Part shown: one piece after another, positions 1 through 8,129 of the stretch
Layout: each line of letters begins with the position of its first letter
How positions within the stretch are numbered: the stretch's first letter is position 1
Source of the DNA: Bog-756 sp963812525
Lineage (GTDB): Bacteria > Actinomycetota > Acidimicrobiia > Acidimicrobiales > RAAP-2
DNA length: 64,000 nucleotides
NCBI GenBank assembly: GCA_963812525.1
Contig: CAWEVL010000003.1
Location: 1-64,000, forward strand
Direction: 5' to 3'
Position numbers and translations under genes: made by a program
The notes under the pieces: model-generated
The model's input: only the letters and a program-made list of their open reading frames with translations
Database searches by the model: none
What the model was told of the DNA's origin: nothing

Positions 1-1
1 C

Positions 2-55
2 GCCACCGGGCTGATGCTGGCCTTCTTCGGTCACCACCGGCTGGTCCCCGGCTGA
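2..55 (+). CDS. C-terminal tail of an upstream gene (partial)
   Basis: An open frame enters from the left edge and stops at a TGA at 53-55, leaving 17 residues ending in LMLAFFGHHRLVPG. The hydrophobic LMLAFF stretch would suit the end of a membrane protein, but too little remains to identify it. The stop lies about 80 bp before the next gene, on the same strand. Confidence 0.4.
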   Translation, partial: ATGLMLAFFGHHRLVPG

Positions 56-123
56 GGCCGTCCGGCTCCACGGCCGCCGCCCGGAGCCCGGCGGCACGAT
101 GTCCGGACTCTGCGTCTCATTCG

Positions 124-136
124 ATAGTCTAACTAT
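124..136 (+). promoter_or_regulatory. MarR operator overlapping a leaderless promoter
   Basis: ATAGT-CTA-ACTAT is a perfect 5-3-5 inverted repeat that ends exactly at the GTG start of the marR-like gene. The hexamer TAGTCT (125-130) inside it fits an actinobacterial -10 box and sits 6 nt before the GTG, so the transcript probably starts at the start codon. An operator covering the -10 box implies autorepression of the marR-exporter operon, the usual logic for this family. Binding itself is inferred. Confidence 0.6.
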
Positions 137-610
137 GTGATTCTCAAAGCAATGGACCGGGACGGGACGCGCCCCGACGATCGCCGTACCCTCGGGCGGA
201 CCGCGGCGTGGCTGGCCAAGCAGGTGGAGATCGGCCTGGGCACGGTCGACCTGTCCCTGCCCCAGTACCGGGTCCTCAGCATGCTGGAGGGGACCTCCGC
301 CCTGTCCTCGGACCTGGCCGAGCGGTTGGCGGTCCGGCCCCCGACCGTCACCGCGGTGGTCGACGGCCTGGTCACCCGGGGCCTGGTCGAGCGGCGTACC
401 GTGGAGGCCGACCGGCGCCTGGTGGACCACGTGCTCACCGACCACGGACGCAAGGTGCTCGACACCGCCGACACCGCGGTCAACGCCCGCCTGTGCGAGA
501 TCGCCGGGCACCTGGACAGTGAGGCCGACACCGACCGGGCGTTCGAGGGGCTGACCCTCTGGCGGCGGGCCCTCGTCGCCTCCCGGCTAGCCCGGATCGC
601 GGCCCGATGA
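137..610 (+). CDS. MarR family transcriptional regulator
   Basis: This 157-residue winged-helix protein is the normal length for MarR. The central part has the helix-turn-helix and wing pattern: LSSDLAERLAVRPPTVTAVVDGLVTRGLVERR, broken here only for description, lies at about residues 56-87, followed by DRRLVDHVLTDHGRKVL. It should repress its own operon until it binds a small ligand. The GTG start has no Shine-Dalgarno sequence but a -10 box 6 nt upstream. An ATG at 152 is the alternative. Its stop overlaps the next gene by ATGA, so it is co-transcribed with a two-subunit ABC exporter. MarR plus exporter suggests inducible efflux. The ligand is unknown. Confidence 0.88.
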   Translation: MILKAMDRDGTRPDDRRTLGRTAAWLAKQVEIGLGTVDLSLPQYRVLSMLEGTSALSSDLAERLAVRPPTVTAVVDGLVTRGLVERRTVEADRRLVDHVLTDHGRKVLDTADTAVNARLCEIAGHLDSEADTDRAFEGLTLWRRALVASRLARIAAR

Positions 611-2583
611 GCCTGACACGGTTCCTCCGGCCGGCACCGAAGGGTCCCGACGAGACCGGCACCGAGTTCGTCCCCATCGCCGTGGAGGCGCGGAACGAGG
701 CACCCCGGGCCACCATCGACCCGGACCAGTCGCTCACCTGGCTCCGACGGGTCATGCCCATCATGGGGGCCCACAAGGGGATCTTCATCACCTCACTGGT
801 GGCGTCGTTCGTCGGGCTCGTCCTGCAGGTCCTGGTGCCCAACCTGTTGGGCAATGCCATCGACAATTCGATCACCAGCCACACGGTGCCGCTGAGCCAC
901 TACGTCTGGTGGATCGTCGGGATCGGGCTGGTGGGTGGGATTGCCGGATACATCTCGCGCCTGTTCCTGTTCGAGACGGCCTACGACATCGAGTACGACC
1001 TGCGGAACATCATCTACGAGCATCTGACCAAGATGTCGTTCTCCTTCTACGACCGGGTGCAGTCCGGACAGTTGATCTCACGGGCCAACTCGGATATCCG
1101 CTCGGTCCAGATGTACATGACTTTCGCACCCTCGATCCTGGTGCAGTGCTCCATCGCCGTGGTGGCCTTCGGCTTCATGCTCTCGATCGACGTCCCCTTG
1201 GCCTTCATCGCCATGGCCACCATGCCCCTGGTGTACCTGGCCGGCGTGAAGATGCGAAAGTCGATGTTCCCGGTGTCGTGGATCATCCAGGCCCGGCTGG
1301 CCGACGTGGCCACCATCGTGGACGAGAACGTGAACGGGGTCCGGGTGGTCAAGTCGTTCGCCGCCGAACAGCAGCAGCTCCGGGCCCTGTCCGGGGCGGC
1401 CGACAAGCTGCGGTGGAGCTACATCAAAGACGCCGACCTCCGGGCCCGTTTTGCTCCACTGGTGCAGAACCTGCCCCAGGTCGGTCTGGCCCTGGTACTG
1501 CTGTTCGGCGGGTACATGGTCATCCATGGCGGTATTGCCCTCGGTGACATCCTGAAATTCAATGCCTACCTGTTGATGCTGCAGGCCCCCTTCATGATGC
1601 TGGGCATGCTGATCATGATGGGCCAGCGGGCGGCGGCTTCCGCTGATCGCATCTACGAGATCATCGACGAGCAGCCCACCGTCACCGACGCTCCCGACGC
1701 CACCGATCTGGTCGACTGCCGGGGGGACGTCCGGTTCAGCCACGTCGACTTCGCCTACTCGGCCGATGCCGAGCAGTTGGTGCTGGCCGACTTCGACCTG
1801 CACATCGCCCCGGGCGAGACGGTGGCCCTGGTCGGTCGGACCGGAGCCGGCAAGTCGACCGTGGCCCGTCTGTTGACCCGCTTCTACGACGTCAAACACG
1901 GCTCGGTGCAGATCGACGGACACGACGTCAGGGACGTGACCCAGGACAGTCTCCGGGCCAATGTGGGGGTGGTGCTCGACGAGCCCTTTCTCTTCTCGGT
2001 GTCCATCCGGGACAACATCGCCTACGGCAAGCCGACCGCCGACCTCGACGACATCGTGGCCGCGTCCAAGGCGGCCGGGGCCCACGGATTCATCAGCCGC
2101 CTGGCCGACGGGTATGACACGGTGGTGGGCGAGCGGGGCTACACCCTCTCCGGTGGCCAGCGCCAGCGGATCGCCATCGCCCGGACGCTGCTGGTCAACC
2201 CGCCCGTCATGGTCCTCGACGACGCCACCAGCGCCATCGACGTCCAGGTGGAACAGAAGATCCACGCCGGGCTCCGAGTCCAGATGGAGGGCCGGACCAC
2301 CCTGATCATCGCCCACCGGCTGTCCACCATCTCGCTGGCCGACCGGGTCGTCCTCCTCGACCAGCACAAGGTCGTGGCCGACGGCACCCACGCCGAGCTG
2401 CTCGAGACCACCCCCCTGTACGCCGAGATCCTGGCCCAGGCGGGCGAGTTCGAGCGGGAGGCCGAGGCCGAGGCCGCCGAAGAGGAGGACGGGCAGGACG
2501 GCGACCTGGCCCCTCCGACCGGGACCGACGGCCAACCACTGAGGGACCTGCTCGACTCGGTGCGCGGCGGTGGTCGGTCATGA
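607..2583 (+). CDS. ABC exporter half-transporter, subunit A (degenerate ATP site)
   Basis: This 658-residue protein has an N-terminal six-helix type-1 exporter domain (about residues 60-350) and a C-terminal nucleotide-binding domain. Visible motifs are Walker A GRTGAGKST near residue 412, signature LSGGQRQR near 515 and an H-loop in IIAHRLS. Two positions are unusual. The Walker B ends VMVLDD, with Asp where the catalytic Glu normally sits, and the Q-loop reads VLDEPFLF instead of VPQEPFLF. Its partner (2580-4538) keeps both residues, as in asymmetric heterodimeric exporters of the TM287/288 type. The start overlaps the marR stop and the stop overlaps the partner's ATG. The C-terminus is rich in Glu. 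A drug or lipid efflux role is likely; the substrate is unknown. Confidence 0.92.
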   Translation: MSLTRFLRPAPKGPDETGTEFVPIAVEARNEAPRATIDPDQSLTWLRRVMPIMGAHKGIFITSLVASFVGLVLQVLVPNLLGNAIDNSITSHTVPLSHYVWWIVGIGLVGGIAGYISRLFLFETAYDIEYDLRNIIYEHLTKMSFSFYDRVQSGQLISRANSDIRSVQMYMTFAPSILVQCSIAVVAFGFMLSIDVPLAFIAMATMPLVYLAGVKMRKSMFPVSWIIQARLADVATIVDENVNGVRVVKSFAAEQQQLRALSGAADKLRWSYIKDADLRARFAPLVQNLPQVGLALVLLFGGYMVIHGGIALGDILKFNAYLLMLQAPFMMLGMLIMMGQRAAASADRIYEIIDEQPTVTDAPDATDLVDCRGDVRFSHVDFAYSADAEQLVLADFDLHIAPGETVALVGRTGAGKSTVARLLTRFYDVKHGSVQIDGHDVRDVTQDSLRANVGVVLDEPFLFSVSIRDNIAYGKPTADLDDIVAASKAAGAHGFISRLADGYDTVVGERGYTLSGGQRQRIAIARTLLVNPPVMVLDDATSAIDVQVEQKIHAGLRVQMEGRTTLIIAHRLSTISLADRVVLLDQHKVVADGTHAELLETTPLYAEILAQAGEFEREAEAEAAEEEDGQDGDLAPPTGTDGQPLRDLLDSVRGGGRS

Positions 2584-4538
2584 TGTTCGGCGGTGGTGGC
2601 GGTGGCGGGTTCGGCGGCCCCGGAGGCGCGGCGGCCTCGGCTGCCTCCGGCCTGCCGTTCGCCGGAATTCCCTCCGAGCTCCAAGACGGCGTCGACCAGC
2701 TGTTGGCCACCGAGCCCGAGTATGCCGATCCGGACATCGTCTTCACCCAGAACGGCTCCGAGGCCGAGCTCAAGCGGCTGAGCCTGTGGCGGCTGCTGAC
2801 CAAGTATCCCGGGATGCTCACCTTGGCCGGGCTCCTGGTGGTGGTGGTCGCCGTGGCCTCCCAGGTCGGACCCAAGCTCACCGAGTACGCCATCAACAAC
2901 GGGATGACCCCGGGTCACTACAACTTCGCGGTGGTCGTGGGCGCAGCCATCGCCTACCTGGTGTTCGTGGTCCTCACCTCGCTGGCCCAACGGTTCCAGG
3001 TCCAGGTCACCGGCCGACTGGCCGCCTGGGTCATGAACGACCTCAGGGTCAAGGTATTCGCCCACTTGCAACGCCTCTCGCTCGGCTTCTTCACCGAGGA
3101 GAAGGCGGGCGTGGTCATGAGCCGTATGACCAGCGACATCGAGAATCTCCAGCAGCTGCTGCAGGACGGCCTCTCCCAGCTGGCCATCCAGGCCTTGACC
3201 ATGGTGGTCATCGCCGCCATCTTGTTCGCCACCAACGTCCGGCTGGCCCTCATCACCATCGTGCTGATCATCCCGGCCCTGGTCGGAGCCTCGGTGTGGT
3301 TCAAGCGCGCCTCGGAGCGCGGCTACGACCGGGTGCGCGACGGCATCGCCAATGTGCTGGCCGACCTGTCCGAGAGCCTCCACGGCGTGCGCATCGTGAC
3401 CGCCCACAACCGGCAGCGCCACAATGTCATCCACCACCGGAACGTGGTCGGGGACTACCGGGACGCCAACAACTACACCGCCCGTGTCAACGCCCTCTAC
3501 GGCCCCGGCACCCAGCTGCTGGGCGTGCTCGGCCAGGCCGTCCTCTTGGCCATCGGCGGCTCCATGGTGGTCAACCACACCCTGTCGATCGGCGCCCTGG
3601 TGGCCTTCTTCCTCTACCTGAACCGGTTCTTCCAGCCCATCCAGCTGCTGGTCCAGCAGTACAACACCTACCAGCAGGGCCAATCCTCGGTGACCAAGCT
3701 CCGGGGCCTCATCGACACCGAGCCCGACGTGCGTGAGGCACCCGGTGCCGTGGAGCTACCACCCATCCAGGGAGCGATCGCCTTCGACCACCTGACCTTC
3801 GGCTACGACCCGGCCCAGCCGGTCATCGACGACGTGAGCCTCAGCATCGCCCCCGGCGAGACGGTGGCCTTCGTCGGACCCACCGGAGCCGGCAAGTCGA
3901 CACTGGCCAAGCTGGTGACCCGGTTCTACGACCCCACCGCCGGTCGGGTGCTGATCGACGGCTACGACCTCCGCGACGTGACCATGTTCTCGCTGCGCAG
4001 CCAACTCGGTGTGGTCCCCCAGGAGCCCTTCCTGTTCGCCGGGACCATCGGGGACAACATCGCCTTCGCCCGGCCCAGCGCCACCGACGCCGAGATCCAC
4101 GAGGCGGTGGACAAGGTGGGCCTGTCCGACGTCATCGGGCGCATGCCCAACGGTCTGGACACGGTGGTCCACGAACGGGGTCAGACCCTCTCCTCCGGCG
4201 AGCGCCAGCTCATCGCCCTGGCCCGGGCCTTCCTGGCCCACCCCCGGGTACTGGTGCTCGACGAGGCCACGTCCAACCTCGACCTGCAGTCGGAGACCAA
4301 GATCGAGTCGGCCCTCGACGTACTGCTCCAGAACCGCACCGCCATCCTCATCGCCCACCGGCTGTCGACGGCCATGAGGGCCGACCGCGTCGTGGTGGTC
4401 GACCTTGGGCGGATCATCGAGGTCGGCACCCACGCCGAGCTGGTGGCGGCCGGCGGGCGCTACGCCGAGATGTACGCCACCTGGGTCCACCAGTCCGACC
4501 TGCCCGAGCACGAGGACCGCGCCGCGCCGCTGGGCTGA
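2580..4538 (+). CDS. ABC exporter half-transporter, subunit B (consensus ATP site)
   Basis: This 652-residue partner of the preceding half-transporter begins with a glycine-rich tail (about residues 2-20), then a linker, a six-helix exporter domain and a nucleotide-binding domain. Walker A is GPTGAGKST near residue 433, the Q-loop VVPQEPFLF is canonical, and Walker B VLVLDEATSNLD has the catalytic Glu. Its signature is altered to LSSGERQ. Because each ATP site pairs one subunit's Walker motifs with the other's signature, the odd signature falls in the same site as subunit A's Asp. That gives one dead and one active site. The ATGA overlap with subunit A indicates translational coupling and 1:1 expression. 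Confidence 0.92.
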   Translation: MMFGGGGGGGFGGPGGAAASAASGLPFAGIPSELQDGVDQLLATEPEYADPDIVFTQNGSEAELKRLSLWRLLTKYPGMLTLAGLLVVVVAVASQVGPKLTEYAINNGMTPGHYNFAVVVGAAIAYLVFVVLTSLAQRFQVQVTGRLAAWVMNDLRVKVFAHLQRLSLGFFTEEKAGVVMSRMTSDIENLQQLLQDGLSQLAIQALTMVVIAAILFATNVRLALITIVLIIPALVGASVWFKRASERGYDRVRDGIANVLADLSESLHGVRIVTAHNRQRHNVIHHRNVVGDYRDANNYTARVNALYGPGTQLLGVLGQAVLLAIGGSMVVNHTLSIGALVAFFLYLNRFFQPIQLLVQQYNTYQQGQSSVTKLRGLIDTEPDVREAPGAVELPPIQGAIAFDHLTFGYDPAQPVIDDVSLSIAPGETVAFVGPTGAGKSTLAKLVTRFYDPTAGRVLIDGYDLRDVTMFSLRSQLGVVPQEPFLFAGTIGDNIAFARPSATDAEIHEAVDKVGLSDVIGRMPNGLDTVVHERGQTLSSGERQLIALARAFLAHPRVLVLDEATSNLDLQSETKIESALDVLLQNRTAILIAHRLSTAMRADRVVVVDLGRIIEVGTHAELVAAGGRYAEMYATWVHQSDLPEHEDRAAPLG

Positions 4539-4692
4539 GCGCCACGGCCGCCCCACCCCGTCGGCGCTCCGAGCTCGGGTGGCCGATCACGCCGGACCGG
4601 CCGGCGGAGGACCGGTAAGGTCGGGTCCATCACGGCCGCCGACCACCACGGCCGCCGCGGCCCTGCCCCTTCCGGCGATCGGAACCCCGGCC

Positions 4693-5556
4693 ATGCACAT
4701 CGGTGTCGTCCTGCCCCAGACCGAGATCGGACCCGACGCCGGCGCGGTGCGCGCCTACGGCCAGGGCGTGGACGAGCTCGGCTTCCACCACCTGGTGGCC
4801 TACGACCACGTGGTCGGGGCGGATCCGGCCGTGCACGTCGGCTGGGACGGTCCCTACGACATCGACACCCAGTTCCACGAGCCGTTCGTGGTGTTCGGCT
4901 ACCTGGCCGCCTGCACCTCGCTCGAGCTGGTCACCGGCATCATCATCCTCCCCCAGCGCCCCACCGCCCTGGTGGCCAAGCAGGCGGCCGAGGTGGATCT
5001 GCTCACCGGGGGCCGTTTCCGCCTGGGAGTGGGCATCGGATGGAACGCCGTGGAGTACGAGACGCTCGGCCAGGACTTCTCGACCCGCGGACGGCGCATC
5101 GAGGAGCAGGTCGGACTGCTGCGGGCACTGTGGACCACCCGGTCGGTGACCATGACCGGTCGGTTCGACCAGGTGTCCGGCGTGGGGATCGCCCCGCGGC
5201 CCGTCCAGCAGCCCATCCCCATCTGGTTCGGGGGTGCCTCGACGGCAGCCTTCCGGCGGGCCGGGCGGGTGGCCGACGGCTGGCTGCCCATGATGCAGCC
5301 CGGCCCCCACCTGGACCGGGCCCGGGCCGACGTGGCCGCCGGGGCCGAGGAGGCCGGCCGCGATCCGGCCGTCATCGGCATGGAGGGCCGGCTCGACTGG
5401 CGCGGTGACCTCGAGGAGCTGGTCCGTCGGGTCGCCTCCTGGCGGGAGGCCGGCGCCTCCCACCTGTCCATCAACACCATGCACGCCGGTCTGGCCGACG
5501 TGGATGCCCACCTCGAGATCCTGGCTCGGGTGGCCGGAGGGCTCGGCCTCGGCTGA
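4693..5556 (+). CDS. LLM-class F420-dependent oxidoreductase
   Basis: The product is a 287-residue TIM-barrel flavin/F420 oxidoreductase of the luciferase-like family. MHIGVVLPQTEIGPD at the N-terminus, the GGRFRLGVGIGWN loop near residue 105 and PIPIWFGGAS followed by RAGRVADGWLP are typical. It resembles the TIGR03619-type F420 subgroup. Such enzymes use reduced F420 for hydride transfer to an unidentified substrate. The frame is open further upstream, but ATG 4693 gives the conserved N-terminus. A possible -10 box TAAGGT at 4616-4621 would leave a leader of about 65 nt. A 154-bp gap separates it from the exporter operon, so it is probably a separate unit. Confidence 0.85.
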   Translation: MHIGVVLPQTEIGPDAGAVRAYGQGVDELGFHHLVAYDHVVGADPAVHVGWDGPYDIDTQFHEPFVVFGYLAACTSLELVTGIIILPQRPTALVAKQAAEVDLLTGGRFRLGVGIGWNAVEYETLGQDFSTRGRRIEEQVGLLRALWTTRSVTMTGRFDQVSGVGIAPRPVQQPIPIWFGGASTAAFRRAGRVADGWLPMMQPGPHLDRARADVAAGAEEAGRDPAVIGMEGRLDWRGDLEELVRRVASWREAGASHLSINTMHAGLADVDAHLEILARVAGGLGLG

Positions 5557-5609
5557 ACCACCCGCCCGGTGGCGAGGGCGGCGCAGAGGCCGGGTGGTGC
5601 TAGCACGAC

Positions 5610-5649
5610 CCCGCCCCCAGGGCTGACGCCCTTGTCGGCCGGGGGCGGG
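5610..5649 (+). terminator. Nested GC-rich hairpin, probable terminator
   Basis: CCCGCCCCC (5610-5618) pairs perfectly with GGGGGCGGG (5641-5649). An inner hairpin AGGGC/GCCCT (5619-5623 and 5628-5632) sits in the loop. It follows the stop of the F420 oxidoreductase by about 50 bp. There is no T-tract, which is common for strong hairpins in high-GC actinobacteria, so termination is likely but not proven. Confidence 0.5.
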
Positions 5650-5656
5650 TGATTCA

Positions 5657-5695
5657 GACTCTGACCAGGAGGTCCAGGTGGCGGTTGTCAGAGTC
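5657..5695 (+). promoter_or_regulatory. Inverted repeat enclosing the RBS and start codon of the FtsX-like permease
   Basis: GACTCTGAC (5657-5665) is perfectly complementary to GTCAGAGTC (5687-5695). The 21-nt loop holds a consensus Shine-Dalgarno AGGAGG (5667-5672) and the GTG start (5678-5680). In RNA this could form a 9-bp stem that presents or hides the ribosome-binding site. The right arm is coding (Val-Arg-Val). A translational control element is inferred from geometry only. Confidence 0.45.
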
Positions 5696-8095
5696 CTGTT
5701 CCGAGCTGAGTTCCGCCACCGCTGGCGGTCCTGGCTACTACTGGCCCTGCTGGTGGGGTTGGTCAGCGGGTTGGTGCTGGCCGGGGTGGCCGCCGGCCGC
5801 CGCACGGCGACCGCCTTCCCCCGGTACGTGGCGGCCCACGGTTACGACGCCATGCTGTACAGCGCGGCACCGACCCCCACCATCGCCACCCTGCCCGAGG
5901 TGGCCCTGTCCACCCAGGCGCTCGTCCCCGGCAACGGGGCGCCCCGGTGCGCCGGATGCCGTCAGGTGGGCAACCAGGACTTCGGGTTGTTCGACTTCGG
6001 GCCGCAGGCCCTCCGCCACCAGGTCAAACTGGTGGCCGGTCGCATGCCCGACCCGTCCGACCCCGACGAGGTGCTGGCCTCCTTCACCCTGCAGCGCGAC
6101 TTCGGCGTCCACCTCGGGTCGGTCATCCGTGTCCCGTTCGCCTCGCCGGCTCAGCGCAGCGCGGTGTTGAGCGGCGCCAACATCACGCCGAACGGACCCA
6201 CCTTCTTCTTCAAGGTGGTGGGTTTCGAGGCGGCCGAGGACGAGTTCCCGGCCACCAACAGCACCTCGTACAACCTGTACACCACCCCGGCCTTCGCACG
6301 GGCCATCCAGAACCGGACCGTCTTCTTCTACGTCGACTTCGTGCGGCTCCGCCGCGGGGCCGCCGATCTCCCGCGCTTCGAGGCCCAGGCCCGGGAGGCC
6401 GGCGGTCGGGGCGGCGTGACCGACCTCGATACAACGGCCGCCACCGTCAGCGCCTCCATCCGTCCCCAGGCTGTCGGATGGTGGATCCTGGCCGGGCTCA
6501 CCGCGCTGGTCGGGATCATCGTGGTGGCCCAGGCTCTGGCCCGCCAGGCGGTGGTCGAGGGGGACACCTTCGCCACCTTGGGCGCGCTCGGGGTCTCCAG
6601 CCCCCAGCTGACCCTGTTGGGCATGGCCAGGACCCTGGCCGTCGGCACCGTCGGGGTGGCCAGCGGTGTCCTGCTGGCCTACGGGCTGTCGACCTTCACG
6701 CCCGTCGGGGAGGCGCGGCTGGCCGACCCGGCCGACGGATTCTCGTTCGATACCTGGGTGCTGCTGCTCGGCGCCCTGACGGCACTGCTGATCGTCCTGG
6801 CCTTGGGTGTGTGGCCCGCCGTCGGTGCCGCCAGGGTGCAGCGGGCCGATGCCGTCAGCCGGGTGTCGCGCCCATCCCGAACGATCGCCCTGCTGGCCGG
6901 CATCGGAGCGTCGCCCAGCGCCCTGATCGGCGTCCGCCACGCCCTCGAACGAGGACGCGGCCGCACCGCCGTGCCCGTCGGCTCGGCGCTGGTGGGCTCG
7001 ATCCTGGCCGTCACCGCGCTGTGCGCCACCGCCGTGTTCGGGGCCAGCCTGACCCATCTGACTACGACCCCCAGCCTGTACGGGCAGCCCTTTGACCTCT
7101 TTTTCAGCGTCAATTCCACCGGAACGCCGGCCCAGGCCGACCGCATGCTGCACTCCATCGAGAGCCAGAAGGGGATCTCGGACGTCACGGCGGGGATCTC
7201 GGGGGATGTCAGCATCGACGGGCACACGGTGAACGCCTTGGCCGGTCAGCCCATCCGGGGACCACTCCTGCTGACGACCATCACCGGTCGACTGCCGGGC
7301 GCCGCCGACGAGGTCAGTCTGGGGTCCACCACGTTGCGGACGCTCCACGGGCATCTCGGGTCCCGGGTCCGGGTGACCGTTCCCGACCCCCAGGGTGGCT
7401 CACGCACCGGGGCGTACCGTGTGGTCGGAGTCACCTCGTTCCCACCGGACTTCGGTACCGGCGGGCTGGGCACCGGTGCCGTGTTCGATTTCGCCGGCCT
7501 CGGTGCGCCGTGCCCCCCGGCGTCCACGCCTCAGCGCTGTGCGGTGGACCAGATGTACCGGGCGGGAGGGGGCGTCCTGGTGCGGGCGGAACCCGGAGCC
7601 GGAGGACGATCGGCCCTCGACCGACTGGTCCGCGCCTACGGGGACCAGGTCACCTATCCGGCTCCCCCGACCGATCTGGTCAACTTCGGGCAGGCGGTCA
7701 ACTTCCCCCTCATCCTGGGATCGGTCCTCATCGTGTTCGGCGTGGCCACCCTCCTCCACGTGCTGGTGGTCAGTGTGACCCGGCGCCGACGGGAGGTGGG
7801 GCTGCTCAAGTCCCTCGGCTTCCTCCGCCGCCAGGTCGCCTTCACCCTGGCCTGGCAGACCACCACCGTGGCCCTCGTGGGGATCGTCGTGGGGGTGCCG
7901 GCCGGCGTGGCCGTCGGCCGGCTGGTCTGGCGGGTCTTCGCCGACCACCTGGGCGTGGTCCCGGTCCCCGTCGTGGCCGGCTGGGTGATCGCCGCCGTCG
8001 CCCTGGGCACGCTGGTGGTGGCCAACCTGCTGGCCCTCGGTCCGGCCCTGGTGGCGGCCCGGTCCCGCCCGGCCACCCTGCTCCGGACGGAGTGA
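5678..8095 (+). CDS. FtsX-like ABC transporter permease (large, two FtsX domains)
   Basis: This 805-residue membrane protein begins with one transmembrane helix (WLLLALLVGLVSGLVLAGVA), then a long extracytoplasmic region. A first FtsX-type helix bundle lies at about 265-400, a second extracytoplasmic region at about 435-660, and a final FtsX bundle at about 670-800. The last bundle contains the typical RRREVGLLKSLGFLRRQV segment. MacB/FtsX-family permeases normally work with a separate ATPase, but none is adjacent. The nearest is at 46527-47315. A paralogue with the same layout is encoded at 54115-56589. The GTG start is supported by AGGAGG 5 nt upstream. Substrate unknown; lipoprotein or lipid handling is possible. 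Confidence 0.82.
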   Translation: MAVVRVLFRAEFRHRWRSWLLLALLVGLVSGLVLAGVAAGRRTATAFPRYVAAHGYDAMLYSAAPTPTIATLPEVALSTQALVPGNGAPRCAGCRQVGNQDFGLFDFGPQALRHQVKLVAGRMPDPSDPDEVLASFTLQRDFGVHLGSVIRVPFASPAQRSAVLSGANITPNGPTFFFKVVGFEAAEDEFPATNSTSYNLYTTPAFARAIQNRTVFFYVDFVRLRRGAADLPRFEAQAREAGGRGGVTDLDTTAATVSASIRPQAVGWWILAGLTALVGIIVVAQALARQAVVEGDTFATLGALGVSSPQLTLLGMARTLAVGTVGVASGVLLAYGLSTFTPVGEARLADPADGFSFDTWVLLLGALTALLIVLALGVWPAVGAARVQRADAVSRVSRPSRTIALLAGIGASPSALIGVRHALERGRGRTAVPVGSALVGSILAVTALCATAVFGASLTHLTTTPSLYGQPFDLFFSVNSTGTPAQADRMLHSIESQKGISDVTAGISGDVSIDGHTVNALAGQPIRGPLLLTTITGRLPGAADEVSLGSTTLRTLHGHLGSRVRVTVPDPQGGSRTGAYRVVGVTSFPPDFGTGGLGTGAVFDFAGLGAPCPPASTPQRCAVDQMYRAGGGVLVRAEPGAGGRSALDRLVRAYGDQVTYPAPPTDLVNFGQAVNFPLILGSVLIVFGVATLLHVLVVSVTRRRREVGLLKSLGFLRRQVAFTLAWQTTTVALVGIVVGVPAGVAVGRLVWRVFADHLGVVPVPVVAGWVIAAVALGTLVVANLLALGPALVAARSRPATLLRTE

Positions 8096-8129
8096 CGCCG
8101 GGGCTCGGACCCGGGGTGGTGCCGCCCGG

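Noticed and set aside
2139..3683. Long minus-strand frame across the ABC exporter genes
   Set aside because: Antisense to two clear ABC subunits, His/Asp/Gly-rich low-complexity translation and no ribosome site.
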